Source: Marchantia polymorpha subsp. ruderalis (taxonomy: Eukaryota > Streptophyta > Marchantiopsida > Marchantiales > Marchantiaceae). Taken from it: 64,000 nt of DNA. The notes under the pieces are model-generated. The model searched no databases, was not told the DNA's origin, and saw only the letters and a list, made by a program, of their open reading frames with translations. The stretch is from the NCBI GenBank assembly GCA_037833965.1, contig AP031356.1, positions 19,366,501 through 19,430,500 of the forward strand, written 5' to 3'. Within the stretch, counting starts at the first letter, position 1. Every line of letters begins with the position of its first letter. Below are positions 30,295 to 42,664 of this stretch, one piece after another. A program made the position numbers and the translations under genes.

Positions 30295-32043
30295 TGTGGT
30301 ACCCCACTTTTGGTATTTTTGCGGAATTTAAAACATTTTTGGAAAACTATACCGCGGCAACAGTCTAAATAGCCATCGGTGCATCAAAATAGAGTGAAAT
30401 TGGATGATCTCGGAGAATCTCGTAGAATCTCATAGAATCCAAGAGTTGGGCGCAACGTCTGGGACAGACGCCGCCCTAAACGACTGGCTCTTAAGGAGTA
30501 CCCCTTCGGCGCAAGGCGCATAACCTGCCTTCGGCGCTAGAGGAATCCCTCAGAATCTAAGCAATCCCCAAACGCCTTGACTTGGTTAGAGTTTCGTTGG
30601 AAAGAGCTTGACGCGCTGGTTCTAACGAGCCCAAGAACGCACAGAACGGATCAGGACTCAGGGAGTTGTGACGGTCGAAAGATACAAAGACCTTCGCCTA
30701 CGCATAGGCGAGGGAAGTTCGCCTATGCATAGGCGAAATAGGGTTTGACGTCGGCGGAAAGTCCGCCTTCGGCGCTAGAAATCCGCCTTCGGGGTTGGAA
30801 CTTGTACGGCGCCTTCGGCGCCAGCGCATCACGGTTGGGTGAGGACCCAACGGAGTAGTAAAATCCGTACGGACCGTACGGACGGAACGGACGAGTGCGC
30901 CTTCGGCCGGTCGGGGTTACGGAGACAAGAGCGCCGACGGAGAGGCGAGAGAGATGGACAGACTGGACGGAGTCCGTTGACCGCGGTCAACGCCTTCGGC
31001 ACAGCCGCCTTCGGCGCTGCGCCTACGGCGAGGGACCTGCGCGGACGAACGTCCTGTGTGCGGACGGAGTTCGCCTACGCACAGGCGGATGAAGTTCGAC
31101 GCCGGCAAAAACTCCGCCGGGGATTCCGTCTACGCAGAAGGGAGTTCGACTTTTGTCCTATGCGCGGACGAAAGCCTTCGGCGGAGAGGGACTAGCCAAG
31201 TTGAAGTACGAATGAGTGTAGCGCGTCGGCGAGAAATCCGCCTTCGGCACCGCGCGACCATGGCCGTGGCGTGGTACGCTGGCGGAGTTCAAATTACCAA
31301 TTCGAGCGTGTGAGTGAAGTCGGCGTCGGCGGAGCGTGAAGCCGCGCGTGAGAGAGAAGGTCGTTATACCGTGGAGTCGGCGCGGCCATCAAGTGATTCG
31401 ACTTTCACGACCGAGAGCCAACCATGACCTCCTGCGAGCGGACAGAGGACGCCCCATTCTTGAATTGGCGATTTCAACTTCTGGTGCGAGCTGCGCGCGT
31501 CCATCTTCTAGCTGAGAGACGTTCTAGACATCACCGCGCGGAGAGTTACTCGGTGGCTGAGAGAGAATTGAGTGCACGACATTTGGAATTGAGAGAGATT
31601 AGAGTTTGCAGAGGAAACAAAATCGCGAGCAAGAGGCTCGGGCAGAGCAGAGAGAGAGTTGCGCAAACCAATTTCAAGAACGCAATGTCAAAATTGATGA
31701 GGCTGCGGATGGTGCCACTCAAGCTCCCGCAGAATGGGTTGCGTGCCTTTGAGGACCAGCTGATTACAAGGAAACTCGAGTTCTTGCTGTGGGGATGGAA
31801 TTACGTGTGCGCAGACATGGTGCGCGAATGGCTGGACGAGGAACGACCACCTACGCGCGGATTACGTCCGCACGTAGATAGATGGACTGTCCGCGATTGG
31901 GAACAGGCATTGGGGAGGTGCGCAGGTGAGGACGGGTACCTCCTGTTCGACAGTGAAAGTGTCAAGGTAACGAAGCAGGACGAAGCCTCCTTCGTGGAAT
32001 TGTTCAAGCGGGAGAGATCTTCCAAGAACGGGTACAGGACCCG

Positions 32044-35000
32044 TGTAATAACCCACTAAAGGCTAAAACTGCAATATAGTGGTAGAAAGGTCGAACCCAC
32101 AGGGACAGAGGAACACACAGGGTACAAAGTGTCACGTTTAACAGACTATTGATGAGTTTGAATTCTCAGGCGACTATCACTCCCAAAAATACTGCAAGTG
32201 TCCACTCGGAGCGCACTCGGAGGTCGCACAGTGCAGCGTAACACACACACACACACACACACCTGAAACTACAGAAATACAACCCAGAGATCCGTTAGGA
32301 CCTCTACTTCAAGATTTCAGGGGGAAAGTCTCTCGCGAGCACACTCGGCAAAGCTGCGGACAGTGACTTCCAACTCCGGCTTTTACAACACTTCCACTAG
32401 CTTGCTGCTAGTGTAGGAAACCCGGTTTGGACTGCCTACTTCGGATCGAAGTCACTCCTACGCGGTGAACAACACTCTCAACTCACAAAACGCGCAGAGA
32501 ACACAGGTCCGCACTGAAGGACTCACTGTGAAACATTCCAGTAACACAACAACAGTCTATTGAAGAGTTTGAATTCTCAGGCACTTGTCATTCCCAGAAA
32601 TACTACAAGGGTTACCCTCAAGGCACCTGCTGCAGCGTAACCTGAATTTACAACCAAGGCTTACACGAAGTAGCAAAACTTCACTTTGGCATTCAGGGGA
32701 AAAATCCCAAGGAGTACAATCAGAAAGAAACACTCGAAGGTGTAGGGGCGAAACTGTTCAAGTATCTAACTAATCACTGGCTCTGAGCATCGGCAGTCAC
32801 CCGCAGGTGCAGATCCGAACTACTCAAGTCTCTAACCAATGTACTAGCTCTGAACATTCGGCCGAAGGCCTTCAGCTACAAAATGCGGAACGCTAAGTTG
32901 TAACTCGTCGTGCGTGGTGACAGAACTCAAGGACACAAACACGCAAAGGAAATGGGTTCCTGATCTGCACTTCTGATGGGAAAGAACCCCAGGCAAAACG
33001 CCTGGAACTATTTTATACCTTCTAAGTCCTACCTAACACTACACTGCACTACCATGGTGCGAGCCGCAACAGATCCTACACCTGAGGAGTCGGCGGCTGC
33101 CTTCCCCTCTAACTTACAACCTAAATCTAACCCTAACCCTAAATCTGAATCCTAAGCCTACTGTACAGAGCCGCCGGTGCCTTCCCACCCAAGATCTGAG
33201 GCTGAAAATTTGCAGGCAGGCGTGGCCGGCCGAGATCAACGGCCCCACAAAATTTCAGATCCATCCGACCGTCCATCGCAAAGATATGGGCCCCGCAAGA
33301 TCTCTGAACCTAGGCCAAAATTCCTTCTCCAAAATCCGAGGACTGTGGGTTCCACGCGTCCTACACGCAAGCCGCCTACTCGCAGGCCGCCACTGCCACA
33401 CCTGAACATTCTATATTCATGACCACCCGATCCTCGCCGGAGGAAATCTCCTTCCGCGCACCGCCGAATGCGTCCAACCGCCAAAGACGCACTTCCACAC
33501 CTTGTCAATCTCTAACAGTCACCCCGACGCCCATAACTCACGGATCCCTGCTTCGTTTGCAACGTTCTTGGGCTCGTTGGAACGAGCGTGTTGTGCTCTT
33601 TCCAACGAGCCCCTAACCAAGTCAAACGGATAAGAATTGAGAAAGTTATCACTGTTTTACTCTTCCGCCGAAGGCCTGCAACCGTCGAAGGCGTCCGTCC
33701 GCGCATCGGACAAAAGTCGATCTCCCTACCTCCGAAGGCGGAATTCCCGGAAGCGTAACCCCGAAGGCGAACATCTAGGGCCGAAGGAGAACGTCTACGT
33801 ATCTTCCGATAGTCCTAACTCCCTAAATTCCCATCCGTCCCAGGCGTTCTTGGGCTCGTTGGAACGAGCGTCGCGAGCTCTTTCCAACGAGACCCTAACC
33901 ACCGCAAACCATTAAGAATTGAAAACACTATGTCAATTTTACCCTTCCGCCGAAGGCCTCCCTGTGCACAAGCCGCCTACTTGCAACCCGCCTGTGCACA
34001 GGACGTCCGCCTGTGCACAGGCGTCCGCGTCCGTCCGCGGCGTAAGCCGCCTCTCTAAGTGTTAACGCCGAAGGCCCCTCTAAATGTTAGCACCGAAGGC
34101 CCTCCATATCAGAAACTTCCGCCGCTTCTAACTCGGTGATGCCTCATCTGTTTCAAGAGATCTTGGTTTCGTTGGAACCAGCTCGTCGAGTTCTTTCCAA
34201 CGAGACCCGAATCAAGTCAAACCGCTAAGAATTGAGAAAGTAATGTCGGTTTTACTCTTCCGCCGAAGGCGTTCGCCTATCCACAGTCCGTCCGCGGCGA
34301 TGACCTGGCTGTCTGCGGCGCTGAGCTGTCCATCCGCTGCGCTGACCTGGCCGTCCGCGGCGCTGACCTGGCGCAGAAGGCGCCGTACACTTTCTACCTC
34401 ACAAGGCGCATTTCTAGGGCCCAAGGCGGATTTCCCGCCGACGCCGAAGCGCCTGTGCACAGGCGAACGCCTGTGCGCAGGCAAACTTCCTTCGTCCGCG
34501 CATAGGACAAAACTTTCTTCGCCTGTGCACAGGCGGAAAGCTGAGTATCTTGCGACCTTCATAACTCCCGAAATTCTCCTCCGTTCGTGGCGTTCTTGGG
34601 CTCGTTAGAATCAGCGCGTCGAGCTCTTTCCAACGAGACCCTAACCAAGTCGAGGCGTTGCGCATTGAGAAAGTTATGAGGGTTTCACTCTTCCGCCGAA
34701 TGCACTCTCCCGTATCGCCGAAGGCGTTGACCCGAAGGCGTTGACCGAAGGCGTCTACCGCCCAAGGCGCATCTTCCGGCGGTTCTTCCGCCGAAGGCGT
34801 ACCGCCAAAGTCGCTCTACCGCCGAAGGCCCCCCCATCAGTAACTTCCGACACTCATAACTCAGTGACCTCTCATCCGTTTCACAAGTTCTTGGTCTCGT
34901 TAGAACGAGCGTCGCGAGCTCTTTGCAACAAGACCGGAAGCAACTCAAGGCGTTACGAATTGAGAAAGTTATGAGTGATCAACCGCCGAAGGTGCTCGAA

Positions 35001-35185
35001 GCGGATCCTGCAGCATGAACCGCCCGTTCCGTCCCAAGCGTCCCACTGTGGCCTAAGCCCAAAACCCCTTGACTGTCCTCGATCCTCTGGTTTTGCGTAC
35101 CGATTACTATTTACAGCTGCTGCCGCGGTACTTACTATTCAAAAATGTTTTAGTTCCGACAAAAAACAAAAAGTGGGTTACCACA
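32044..35185 (-). mobile_element. Solo LTR U6 (short form without ORF)
   Basis: Plus-strand limits are TGTAATAACCCAC and GTGGGTTACCACA; the sense is minus. Length 3142 bp. Exact target duplication ACCCG (32039-32043 and 35186-35190), inside the LTR ORF of U5. The R-U5 part is very close to that of the ORF-bearing form, but upstream of the TATA the ORF is replaced by unrelated sequence and five TCGTTGGAAAGAG-type modules. It has a short telomere-like run (ccctaaccctaaa) near 33130. Confidence 0.94.
33560..34950 (-). repeat. Five-fold repeat module in U6
   Basis: The block ttcttgggctcgttggaac...gagctctttccaacgagaccc, with nearby gaattgagaaagttatg, recurs at about 33569, 33847, 34161, 34593 and 34890. 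Spacings are about 280-430 bases, filled by variable palindrome-rich DNA. Confidence 0.85.
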
Positions 35186-37338
35186 ACCCGCGACTACAAA
35201 GATCGTTTCCGCAGGACCGTAGCGATGGCGCCGCTGCAATTGTTGCAGCCGCACCGCACTACGTACATCATGTTGTGGTAGGTGTACTTCGTAGAGCTCA
35301 CATTGGCCGGAGCTCCAGTTCACTGATCGCGTATCCTGCATAGGGTGATGCGACAGCATGCGTTTGAGGAGCGGGGAGGAACTCTCAATCACCTCTCCCC
35401 CTTCTTGATAAATTTTTATCGGGCGATGAATTGTTTAACCGCGGCCGAGCGTGCTCGATTTCCGCCATTGTCAGTCGACCATCCCGGGAGGTATGTGTGG
35501 GATAACGAGGTAGACACCGACGCGGAGGATTCGCCGACTTTCACTCCAACGACTCAACAGGATGCGGGGAGAGACACACCCGCAGCGCGAGTGCCGCGGA
35601 AGCGAAAATGGAGAGAGGAACTGGAGAAAGAGCAACATCGAGAATCAGCTGCTCTCACCCGGAAGCGGCCACTGCACGAAGTCTGCAACCGGCCGAAGCA
35701 GAAGGCGCGCAGGATTTTGTTACCGGCCAGCAGCGCGGAAACGGCGACGATCGCCACAAAGAAGGGAAGTCCGTCTCCGGAGAAGGATGGGACTAAGCGG
35801 ACGGCCGAAGGGGAGGTAGACCATCCTACGCCTTCGGCGGAAGAGAGACGACCTTCGGGTCAGGAGTTACCACGTGCGGCGCGGATGAGTGTGCCGTCTA
35901 CGCATAGGCGACTCCCTGTGGATAGGCGACCCCTTGCGGACGTAGATTTGTGCCTACGCATAGGCAGAGAAAGTTCGCCTACGCATAGGCAAGACTCACC
36001 CCTGGTACAACGCAGGAAGGGGAAGGGGCAGGCGGAAGATCCGCCTTCGGCTCAAGGGCCTTCGGGACAAGGCCCTCCGGCGGAAAGAGCGCCGGGATTT
36101 GCGCCTTCGGCGCCAGGGCCTTCGAGCCAGCGAGTTACAACCAGAGAGCCGGCGGAAGCCGCGCCTTCGGCGAGAAATCCGCCGGAAGATGCGCCTTCGG
36201 CGGAAGGGCCTTCGGACCAAGGGACATTGGGCGGGCCGCCTTCAGCTCTACCGCCTTCGGCGGTAAACGCCTTCGGCACTGCGCCTTCGGCGGATGAAGC
36301 GCCGGAATTTGCGCCTACGCGTAGGCCGGACGCATCCCTAGCGCAGGACCTAAGGGTGGAGCAGGACCGATCGGTGGAGCGGATGGGCTGTCCGAAGGGT
36401 GAAATTTGTGCGCGCGATGCACAATTACACCCCGCGCAGGTACATTCCGCACGATCGCCTTCGGCGGTAGACGCCGGCGGCGAAGAAGTTACAGTCGCGA
36501 TACGACAAGCGGACGATGGGGATGTGGCACGGCCGCATTCACCCACCGCCTTGGACATTTTAGCAGGGAGCAGCGAGGCTGCAGGAGCGCCAGCGGCGGC
36601 TGAACACGCAGACATCTCGCAGCCCCACTCAAGCCAGTCGCCGACGCATTCAATGGCGACCAAAATCCTCAATTCGGAGGATGACGAAGAAGGAGGATCC
36701 ACGGAATTAGTGTCGGGATCGGGATCCACCGAGGAGGAGGAGGAGGAATTGGTAGGTGCGCCGGCGGCGGCGCTCTGTGAGCAGGTAGTACCTCTGTTGA
36801 GGTACTTGGATCGCAAGATGGAGAAGTACGCGGACCCTCGCCAGCCTGGGTCCTACGTCGAGTTAGTGCGCAGGCAAACTCGCACTAAAGTCCACACCAG
36901 CAAGTTGCTGGCCCGTGTGGACCAGGAACTTAAGGCTCTGCGGGAGAAGCATGAATGCTTGTGGGGTCAGTACACCCTCAATAAGAAGGTGTACACACAC
37001 TTCGACAGGGTGAAGGATGGGAGACTGGAAGAGCTTGCCAAGGAGCAGGTGAAGCTCACGGAAGCGCTGGATTCTTAGCAGGCTCAGAATCGAATTTTGT
37101 CAAAGGAGCTCGTGCGACAGACGCGGTTGTTAGAGTAGTGTCAGCTTGCACGACAAGCGGATGAGGAATTAATCCGCAGGCTGCAATCCGAGTGCGGCGA
37201 ATTGAGAGCACAGCGTGCGGAGGCCGAATTGCAGTTGGTTGTGGTTGAAGACGATTGCCGGCGGGAGGCAGATCACACGAAGGAAGAGATGGCGAAGCGA
37301 GTCACCCACTGTCTCAGGGGCTACGCCCACTAAGAAGT

Positions 37339-40134
37339 TGTAATAACCCACTAAAGGCTAAAACTGCAATATAGTGGTAGAAAGGTCGAACCCACAGGGA
37401 CAGAGGAACACACAAGGTACAAAGTGTCACGTTTAACAGACTATTGAGGAGTTTGAATTCCCAGGCGACTGTCACTCCCAGAAATACTGCAAGTGTCCAC
37501 TCGGAGCGCACTCGGAGGTCGCACAGTGCAGCGTAACACACACACACACACACACACCTGAAACTACAGAAACACAACCCAGAGATCCGTTAGGACCTCT
37601 ACTTCAAGATTTCAGGGGGAAAGTCTCTCGCGAGCACACTCGGCGAAGCTGCGGGTAGTGACTTCCAACTCCGGCTTTTACAACACTTCCACTAGCTTGC
37701 TGCTAGTGTAGGAAACCCGGTTTGGACTGCCTACTTCGGATCGAAGTCACTCCTACGCGGTGAACAACACTCTCAACTCACAAAACGCGCAGAGAACACA
37801 GGTCCGCACTGAAGGACTCACTGAGAAACATTCCAGTAACACAACAACAGTCTATTGAAGAGTTTGAATTCTCAGGCACTTGTCATTCCCAGAAATACTA
37901 CAGGGGTTACCCTGAAGGCACCTGCTGCAGCGTAACCTGAATTTACAACCAAGGCTTACACGAAGTAGCAAAACTTCACTTTGGCATTCAGGGAAAAAAT
38001 CCCAAGGGAGTACAATCAGAAAGAAACACTCGAAGGTGTAGGGGCGAAACTGTTCAAGTATCTAACTAGTCACTAGCTCTGAGCATCGGCAGTCACCCGC
38101 AGGTGCAGATCCGAACTACTCAAGTCTCTAACCAATGTACTAGCTCTGAACATTCGGCCGAAGGCCTTCAGCTACAAAATGCGGAACGCTAAGTTGTAAC
38201 TCGTCGTGCGTGGTGACAGAACTCAAGGACACAAACACGCAAAGGAAATGGGTTCCTGATCTGCACTTCTGATGGGAAAGAACCCCAGGCAAAACGCCTG
38301 GAACTATTTTATACCTTCTAAGTCCTAACTAGCACTACACTGCACTACGCCATGGTGCGAGCCGCAACAGATCCTACACCTAAGGAGTCGGCGGCTGCCT
38401 TCCCCTCTAACTTACAACCTAAATCTAACCCTAACCCTAAATCTGAATCCTAAGCCTACTGTACAGAGCCGCCAGCGCCTCTCTATCCAAGATCTGAGGC
38501 TGAAAATTTGCAGGCATGCGTGGTCGGCCAAGATCAACGGCCCCACAAAATTTCAGATCCATCCAACCGTCCATCGCAAAGATATGGGCCCCGCAAGATC
38601 TCTGAACCTAGGCCCAAATTCCTTCTCCAAAATCCGAGGACTGTGGGTCCCACGCGTCCTACACGCAAGCCGCCTACTCGCAGGCCGCCTTGGGCCGAAG
38701 GCCCCTCTAACTGTTAACGCCGAAGGCCTCACGCCTAACCATGACAGCCGCTTTCAACGTTCATAACTCATTGATGACTGATACGTTTCAAGAGATCTTG
38801 GTCTCGTTGGAACCAGCTCGTCGAGTTCTTTCCAACGAGACCCGAATCAAGTCAAACCGTTAAGAATTGAAAAAGATATGCCGGTTTTACTGTTTCGCCG
38901 AAGGCCTGCAACCGCCGAAGGCGTCCGTCCGCGCATCGGACAAAAGTTGATCTCTCTTCCGCGTAGGCGGAATTCCCGCCGGTGGCGAACTCCTTCCGCC
39001 GAAGGCGACCGTCTACATATCTTCCGATAGTCATAACTCCCTCAGTCCTCATCCGTTCCAAACGTTCTTGGGCTCGTTGGAACGAGCGTCGCGAGCTCTT
39101 TCCAACGAGACCCCAACCAACGCAAACCGTTAAGAATTGAAAACGTTATGTCGATTTTACCTTCCGCCAAAGGCGTTTGCCTGTGCACAGGCCGCCTGTG
39201 CACAAATCCGCGTCGCAAGCCGCCAACTCGCAGGCGTCCGCGTCCCTCCGCGTCCGTACAAGTTCCAACCCCGAGGGCGAATTTCTAGGGCCGAAGGCGG
39301 ATTTCCCGCCGACGCCGAAGCGCATGTGCACAGGCGAACGTCTGTGCGTAGGCGAACTTCGCGCCTACGTCAAAACCCTATTTCGCCTATGCGCAGGCGA
39401 ACTTCCTTCGTTCGCGCAGAGGACAAAACTTTCTTCGCCTTTGCGCAGGCGGAAAGTTGAGTATCTTGCGACCTTCACAACTCCCGAAATTCTCCTCCGT
39501 TCGTGGCGTTCTTGGGCTCGTTAGAATCAGCGCGTTGAGCTCTTTCCAACGAGACCCTAACCAAGTCGAGGCGTAAAGAATTGAGAAAGTTATGTCGGTT
39601 TTACTCTTCCACCAAAGGCGTTCGTCTATCCACAGTCCGTCCGCGGCGATGACCTGGCCGTCCGCGGCGCCGAGCTGTCCGTACGCTGCGCTGACCTGGC
39701 CGTCCGCGGCGTTGAGCTGTCCGTCCGCGGCGTTGTCCTGGCCGTCCGCGGCGTTGCGCTGGCCGAAAGCCCCTCATCAGTAACTTCCGACACTCATAAC
39801 TCTGTGACCTCTCATCCGTTTCACAATTTCTTGGGCTCGTTAGAACGAGCGTCGCGAGTTCTTTCTAACAAGACCCGAAACATTTCAAGGCGTTACGAAT
39901 TGAGAAAGTTATGAGTGATCTACCGCCGAAGGTGCTCGAAGCGGATCCTGCAGCATGAACCGCCCGTTCCGTCCCAAGCGTCCCACTGTGGCCTAAGCCC
40001 AAAACCCCTTGACTGTCCTTGATCCTCTTTTTACTCTGGTTTCGCGTACTGATAACTATTTACAACTGCTGCCGCGGTACTTACTATTCAAAAATGTTTT
40101 AGTTCTGACAAAAAACAAAAAGTGGGTTACCACA
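37339..40134 (-). mobile_element. Solo LTR U7 (short form without ORF)
   Basis: Same termini and sense as U6. Length 2796 bp. Exact target duplication GAAGT (37334-37338 and 40135-40139), in the coiled-coil part of the U5 ORF, whose frame resumes directly after it. It has four copies of the TCGTTGGAAAGAG-type module (about 38796, 39064, 39507 and 39830). Confidence 0.94.
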
Positions 40135-42256
40135 GAAGTGGCGGCGCACGAGAAACTCACACTACGTGAGTTAGAGCTTCGTGCAGCCGGGTTGTTGACA
40201 GGTTACAGTCGGAGTCGGCGGCGAGTGGCGAAGAAGCTGGATTCTTTTCTGTCGAAGGCGCGGGACACCATGGCCATCCTTGAGACGGAGGTTTCCGCGG
40301 TGTTGCGGCGTTTGGGACTGCGCACTCGAGCTGAAGATTGGCAGGGTAGAGAGTTAGTGCGCGGCAATCCGTCGCGCAGGAGGCGAAGCACAGGTTCTGC
40401 GGAGTGTAGTGTAGCGTGGTTCCGTGCAGGCGCGTAGCATAGTGCAGTGTAATGTTAGTTAGGACTTAGAAGGCATAAAGTAGTTCAAGGCATCTTGCCT
40501 TGGGATTTTTCCCAGTTTCGGAAGTGCAGATCATGAACTCATTTTCTCTACGTGTTTGTGTCCTTACTTCTGTCACCACGCAAGAGGAGCTACAACTTGG
40601 CGTTCCGCATTTTGTAGCTGAAGGCCTTCAGCCGAATGTTCAGAGCTAGTACATTGGTTAGAGACTTGAGTAGTTCGGATCTACACCTGCGGGTGATTGC
40701 CGATGCTCAGAGCCAGTGACGAGTTAAATACTTGAACGGTTTCGCCCCTACACTTTCGAGTGACTGTTCCTGATTGTACTCCTTCGGGATTTTTCCCCTG
40801 AATGCCAAAGTGAAGTTTTGCTACTTCGTGTAAGCCTTGGTTGTAAATTCAGGTTACGCTGCTGCAGGTGCCTTCAGGGTAACCCCTATAGTATTTCTGG
40901 GAATGACAAGTGCCTAAGAATTCAAACTCTTCAATAGACTGTTATGCTGTGTCACTGGAACGTTTCTCAGTGAGTCCTTCCGTGCGGACTTGTGTTCTCT
41001 GCGCGTTTTGTGAGTTGAGAGTGTTGTTCACCGCGTGTGAGTGACTTCGATCCGAAGTAGGAAGTCCAAACCGGGTTCCCTACGCTAGCAGAAAACTAGT
41101 GGAAGGGTTGTAAAAGCCGGAGTTGGGAGTCATCGTTAAACGTGACACTTTGTACCCTGTGGGTTCGACCTTTCTACCACTATATTGCAGTTTTAGCCTT
41201 TAGTGGGTTATTACAAGGCGCGTAGCGTAGTGCAGTGTAGTGTTAGTTAGGAGTTAGAAGGTATAAAGTAGTTCAAGGCATCTTGCCTTGGGATTCTTCC
41301 AGTTTCGGAAGTGCAGATCAGGAACTCATGTTCTCTACGTGTTTGTGTCCTTAGTTCTGTCACCATGCAAGAAAAGCTACAACTTGGCGATCCGCATTTT
41401 GTAGCTGAAGGCCTTCGGCCGAATGTTAAGAGCTAGTACACTGGTTAGAGACTTGAGTAGTTTGGATCTACACCTGGGGATGATTGCCGATGCTCAGAGC
41501 CAGTTACTAGTTAGATACTTGAACAGTTCCCCCTTATAGTTTCGAGTGATTGTTGCTGATTGTACTCCTTCGGGATTTTTCCCCTAAATGCCAAAGTGAA
41601 GTTTTGTTACTTCGAGTAAGCCTTGGTTGTAAATTCAGGTCACGCTGTAGCAGGTGCCTTGAGGGCAATCCCTGTAGTATTTCTGGGAATGACAAGTGCA
41701 TAAGAATTCAAATTCTTCAATAGACTGTTATGGTGTGTTACTGGATATTTTCTCAGTTGAGTCTCTTAGTTGGACCTGTGTTCTCTGCGCGTTTTGTGAG
41801 TTGAGAGTGTTGTTCACCGCGTGTGAGTGACTTCGATCTGAAGTAGGAAGTTCAATCCCGGTTCCCTGTGCTAGCAAAAACTAGTGGGAGGGTTGTAAAA
41901 GCCGGAGTTGGGAGTCACTACCCGCAGATTTGCTGAGTGTACTTGCGAGAGACTTTCCCCCTGAAATCTTAAGTAGAGGTCCTAACCGACCTCTAGGTTG
42001 TGTTTCCATAGTTTTAAGTGTGTGTGTGTGTGTGTGTTGAGTGAACTACGCTGCACTGTGCGACCTCCGAGTGAACTCCGAGTGAACACTTGCAGTATTT
42101 CTGGGAGTGACAGTCGCCTGAGAATTCAAACTCTTCAATAGTCTGTTAAATGTGACACTTTGTACTCTGTGTGTTGCCTCTGTCCCTCTGGGTTCGACCT
42201 TTCTACCACTATATTGCAGTTTTAGCCTTTGATGGGTTATTACACAGATATAGTGA

Positions 42257-42664
42257 TGTAACACTGGGGTTTAGAGAGAAACTCACTCGAAGATAGAAAC
42301 GTAAACTCTGAAGATGAGAGATACCAACAATGGTTCTCCTCTCCCTTATATAGCTCTCACCAACAAGTACAAGGAGATAAGATCTAATCTCCACCATCCA
42401 TTCCACTCCTAGTGGATGGATGACGTGGCGGATAACCCTAACAAGCACACGGAGCGCTGACGTGGCGCACTTAACTAACACACTTAATCCTTACCTACAA
42501 GCACACGGATTGCTGACGTGGCACTGTCAACTAACACATCCACTGTGTACCTACCAAATGCGCGGATCGCTGACGTGGCAGCTATGACTAGTGCACACTA
42601 AAGTATCTACATCAATATTTAGAGTAACCTCTACTTTAGTTCTAACTAACTAAAGATGATTACA
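42257..42664 (-). repeat. Chromovirus 3' LTR with TATA box and four ACGT motifs
   Basis: In sense it runs from TGTAATCATC (42664) to CAGTGTTACA (42257). A TATA box CTATATAAGGG lies at 42353-42343. Upstream in sense are four copies of GCCACGTCA (plus-strand TGACGTGGC at 42421, 42458, 42514 and 42571), spaced 37, 56 and 57 bases. ACGT-core motifs are bZIP-factor sites in plants; use here is inferred. Confidence 0.8.

Larger units (their letters stand above)
31424..40437 (+). pseudogene. LTR ORF of U5, split by two solo LTRs
   Basis: ATG at 31424. Exonic remnants: 31424-32043, 35191-37333 and 40140-40437. Apart from the insertions it is fairly well preserved: one continuous frame of 577 codons (35345-37078) covers the low-complexity middle and the start of the coiled coil. 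Lesions are TAG in IMLW-TAG-VYF, TGA at the Trp249 position (35325-35327), LDS-TAG-QAQN (37076-37078), LLE-TAG-CQL and YAH-TAA-EV. It ends ECSVAWFRAGA, TAG. The middle contains many APSAEG-like units encoded by CGCCTTCGGCG palindromes. Confidence 0.9.
30295..41215 (+). mobile_element. Solo LTR U5 (ORF-bearing form), containing nested U6 and U7
   Basis: Starts TGTGGTACCCCAC at 30295 and ends GGGTTATTACA at 41215. Exact target duplication AGGCG (30290-30294 and 41216-41220). Without U6 and U7 it is about 4.97 kb. It is inserted at the end of the LTR ORF of U4. Its R-U5 tail (40438-41215) lacks the (GT)n block and roughly 250 bases that U4 and U8 have, with the junction near 41132. Confidence 0.93.
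26870..42244 (+). mobile_element. Solo LTR U4 (ORF-bearing form), containing nested LTR U5
   Basis: Starts TGTGCTAACCCAC and ends GGGTTATTACA at 42244. Without the insertion it is about 4.45 kb (26870-30294 plus 41221-42244). The flanks CGGAT (26865-26869) and CAGAT (42245-42249) are a 5-bp target duplication with one transition, which fits the oldest member of this nest. Its host sequence is copia pol. It carries a decayed LTR ORF and one TCGTTGGAAAGAG-type module near 27145-27190. Confidence 0.9.

Noticed and set aside
33125..33150. Interstitial telomere from the ccctaaccctaaa run (also near 38425 and 54425)
   Set aside because: Only about two units, in the same place in each short-form LTR, so it is element sequence and not a telomere relic.
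37339..40134. Interpretation of U7 (and U6) as a DNA transposon with terminal inverted repeats and 5-bp target duplication
   Set aside because: The same two termini bound the LTRs of the full element, with PBS and polypurine tract on the inside, so this is a solo LTR with long inverted ends.
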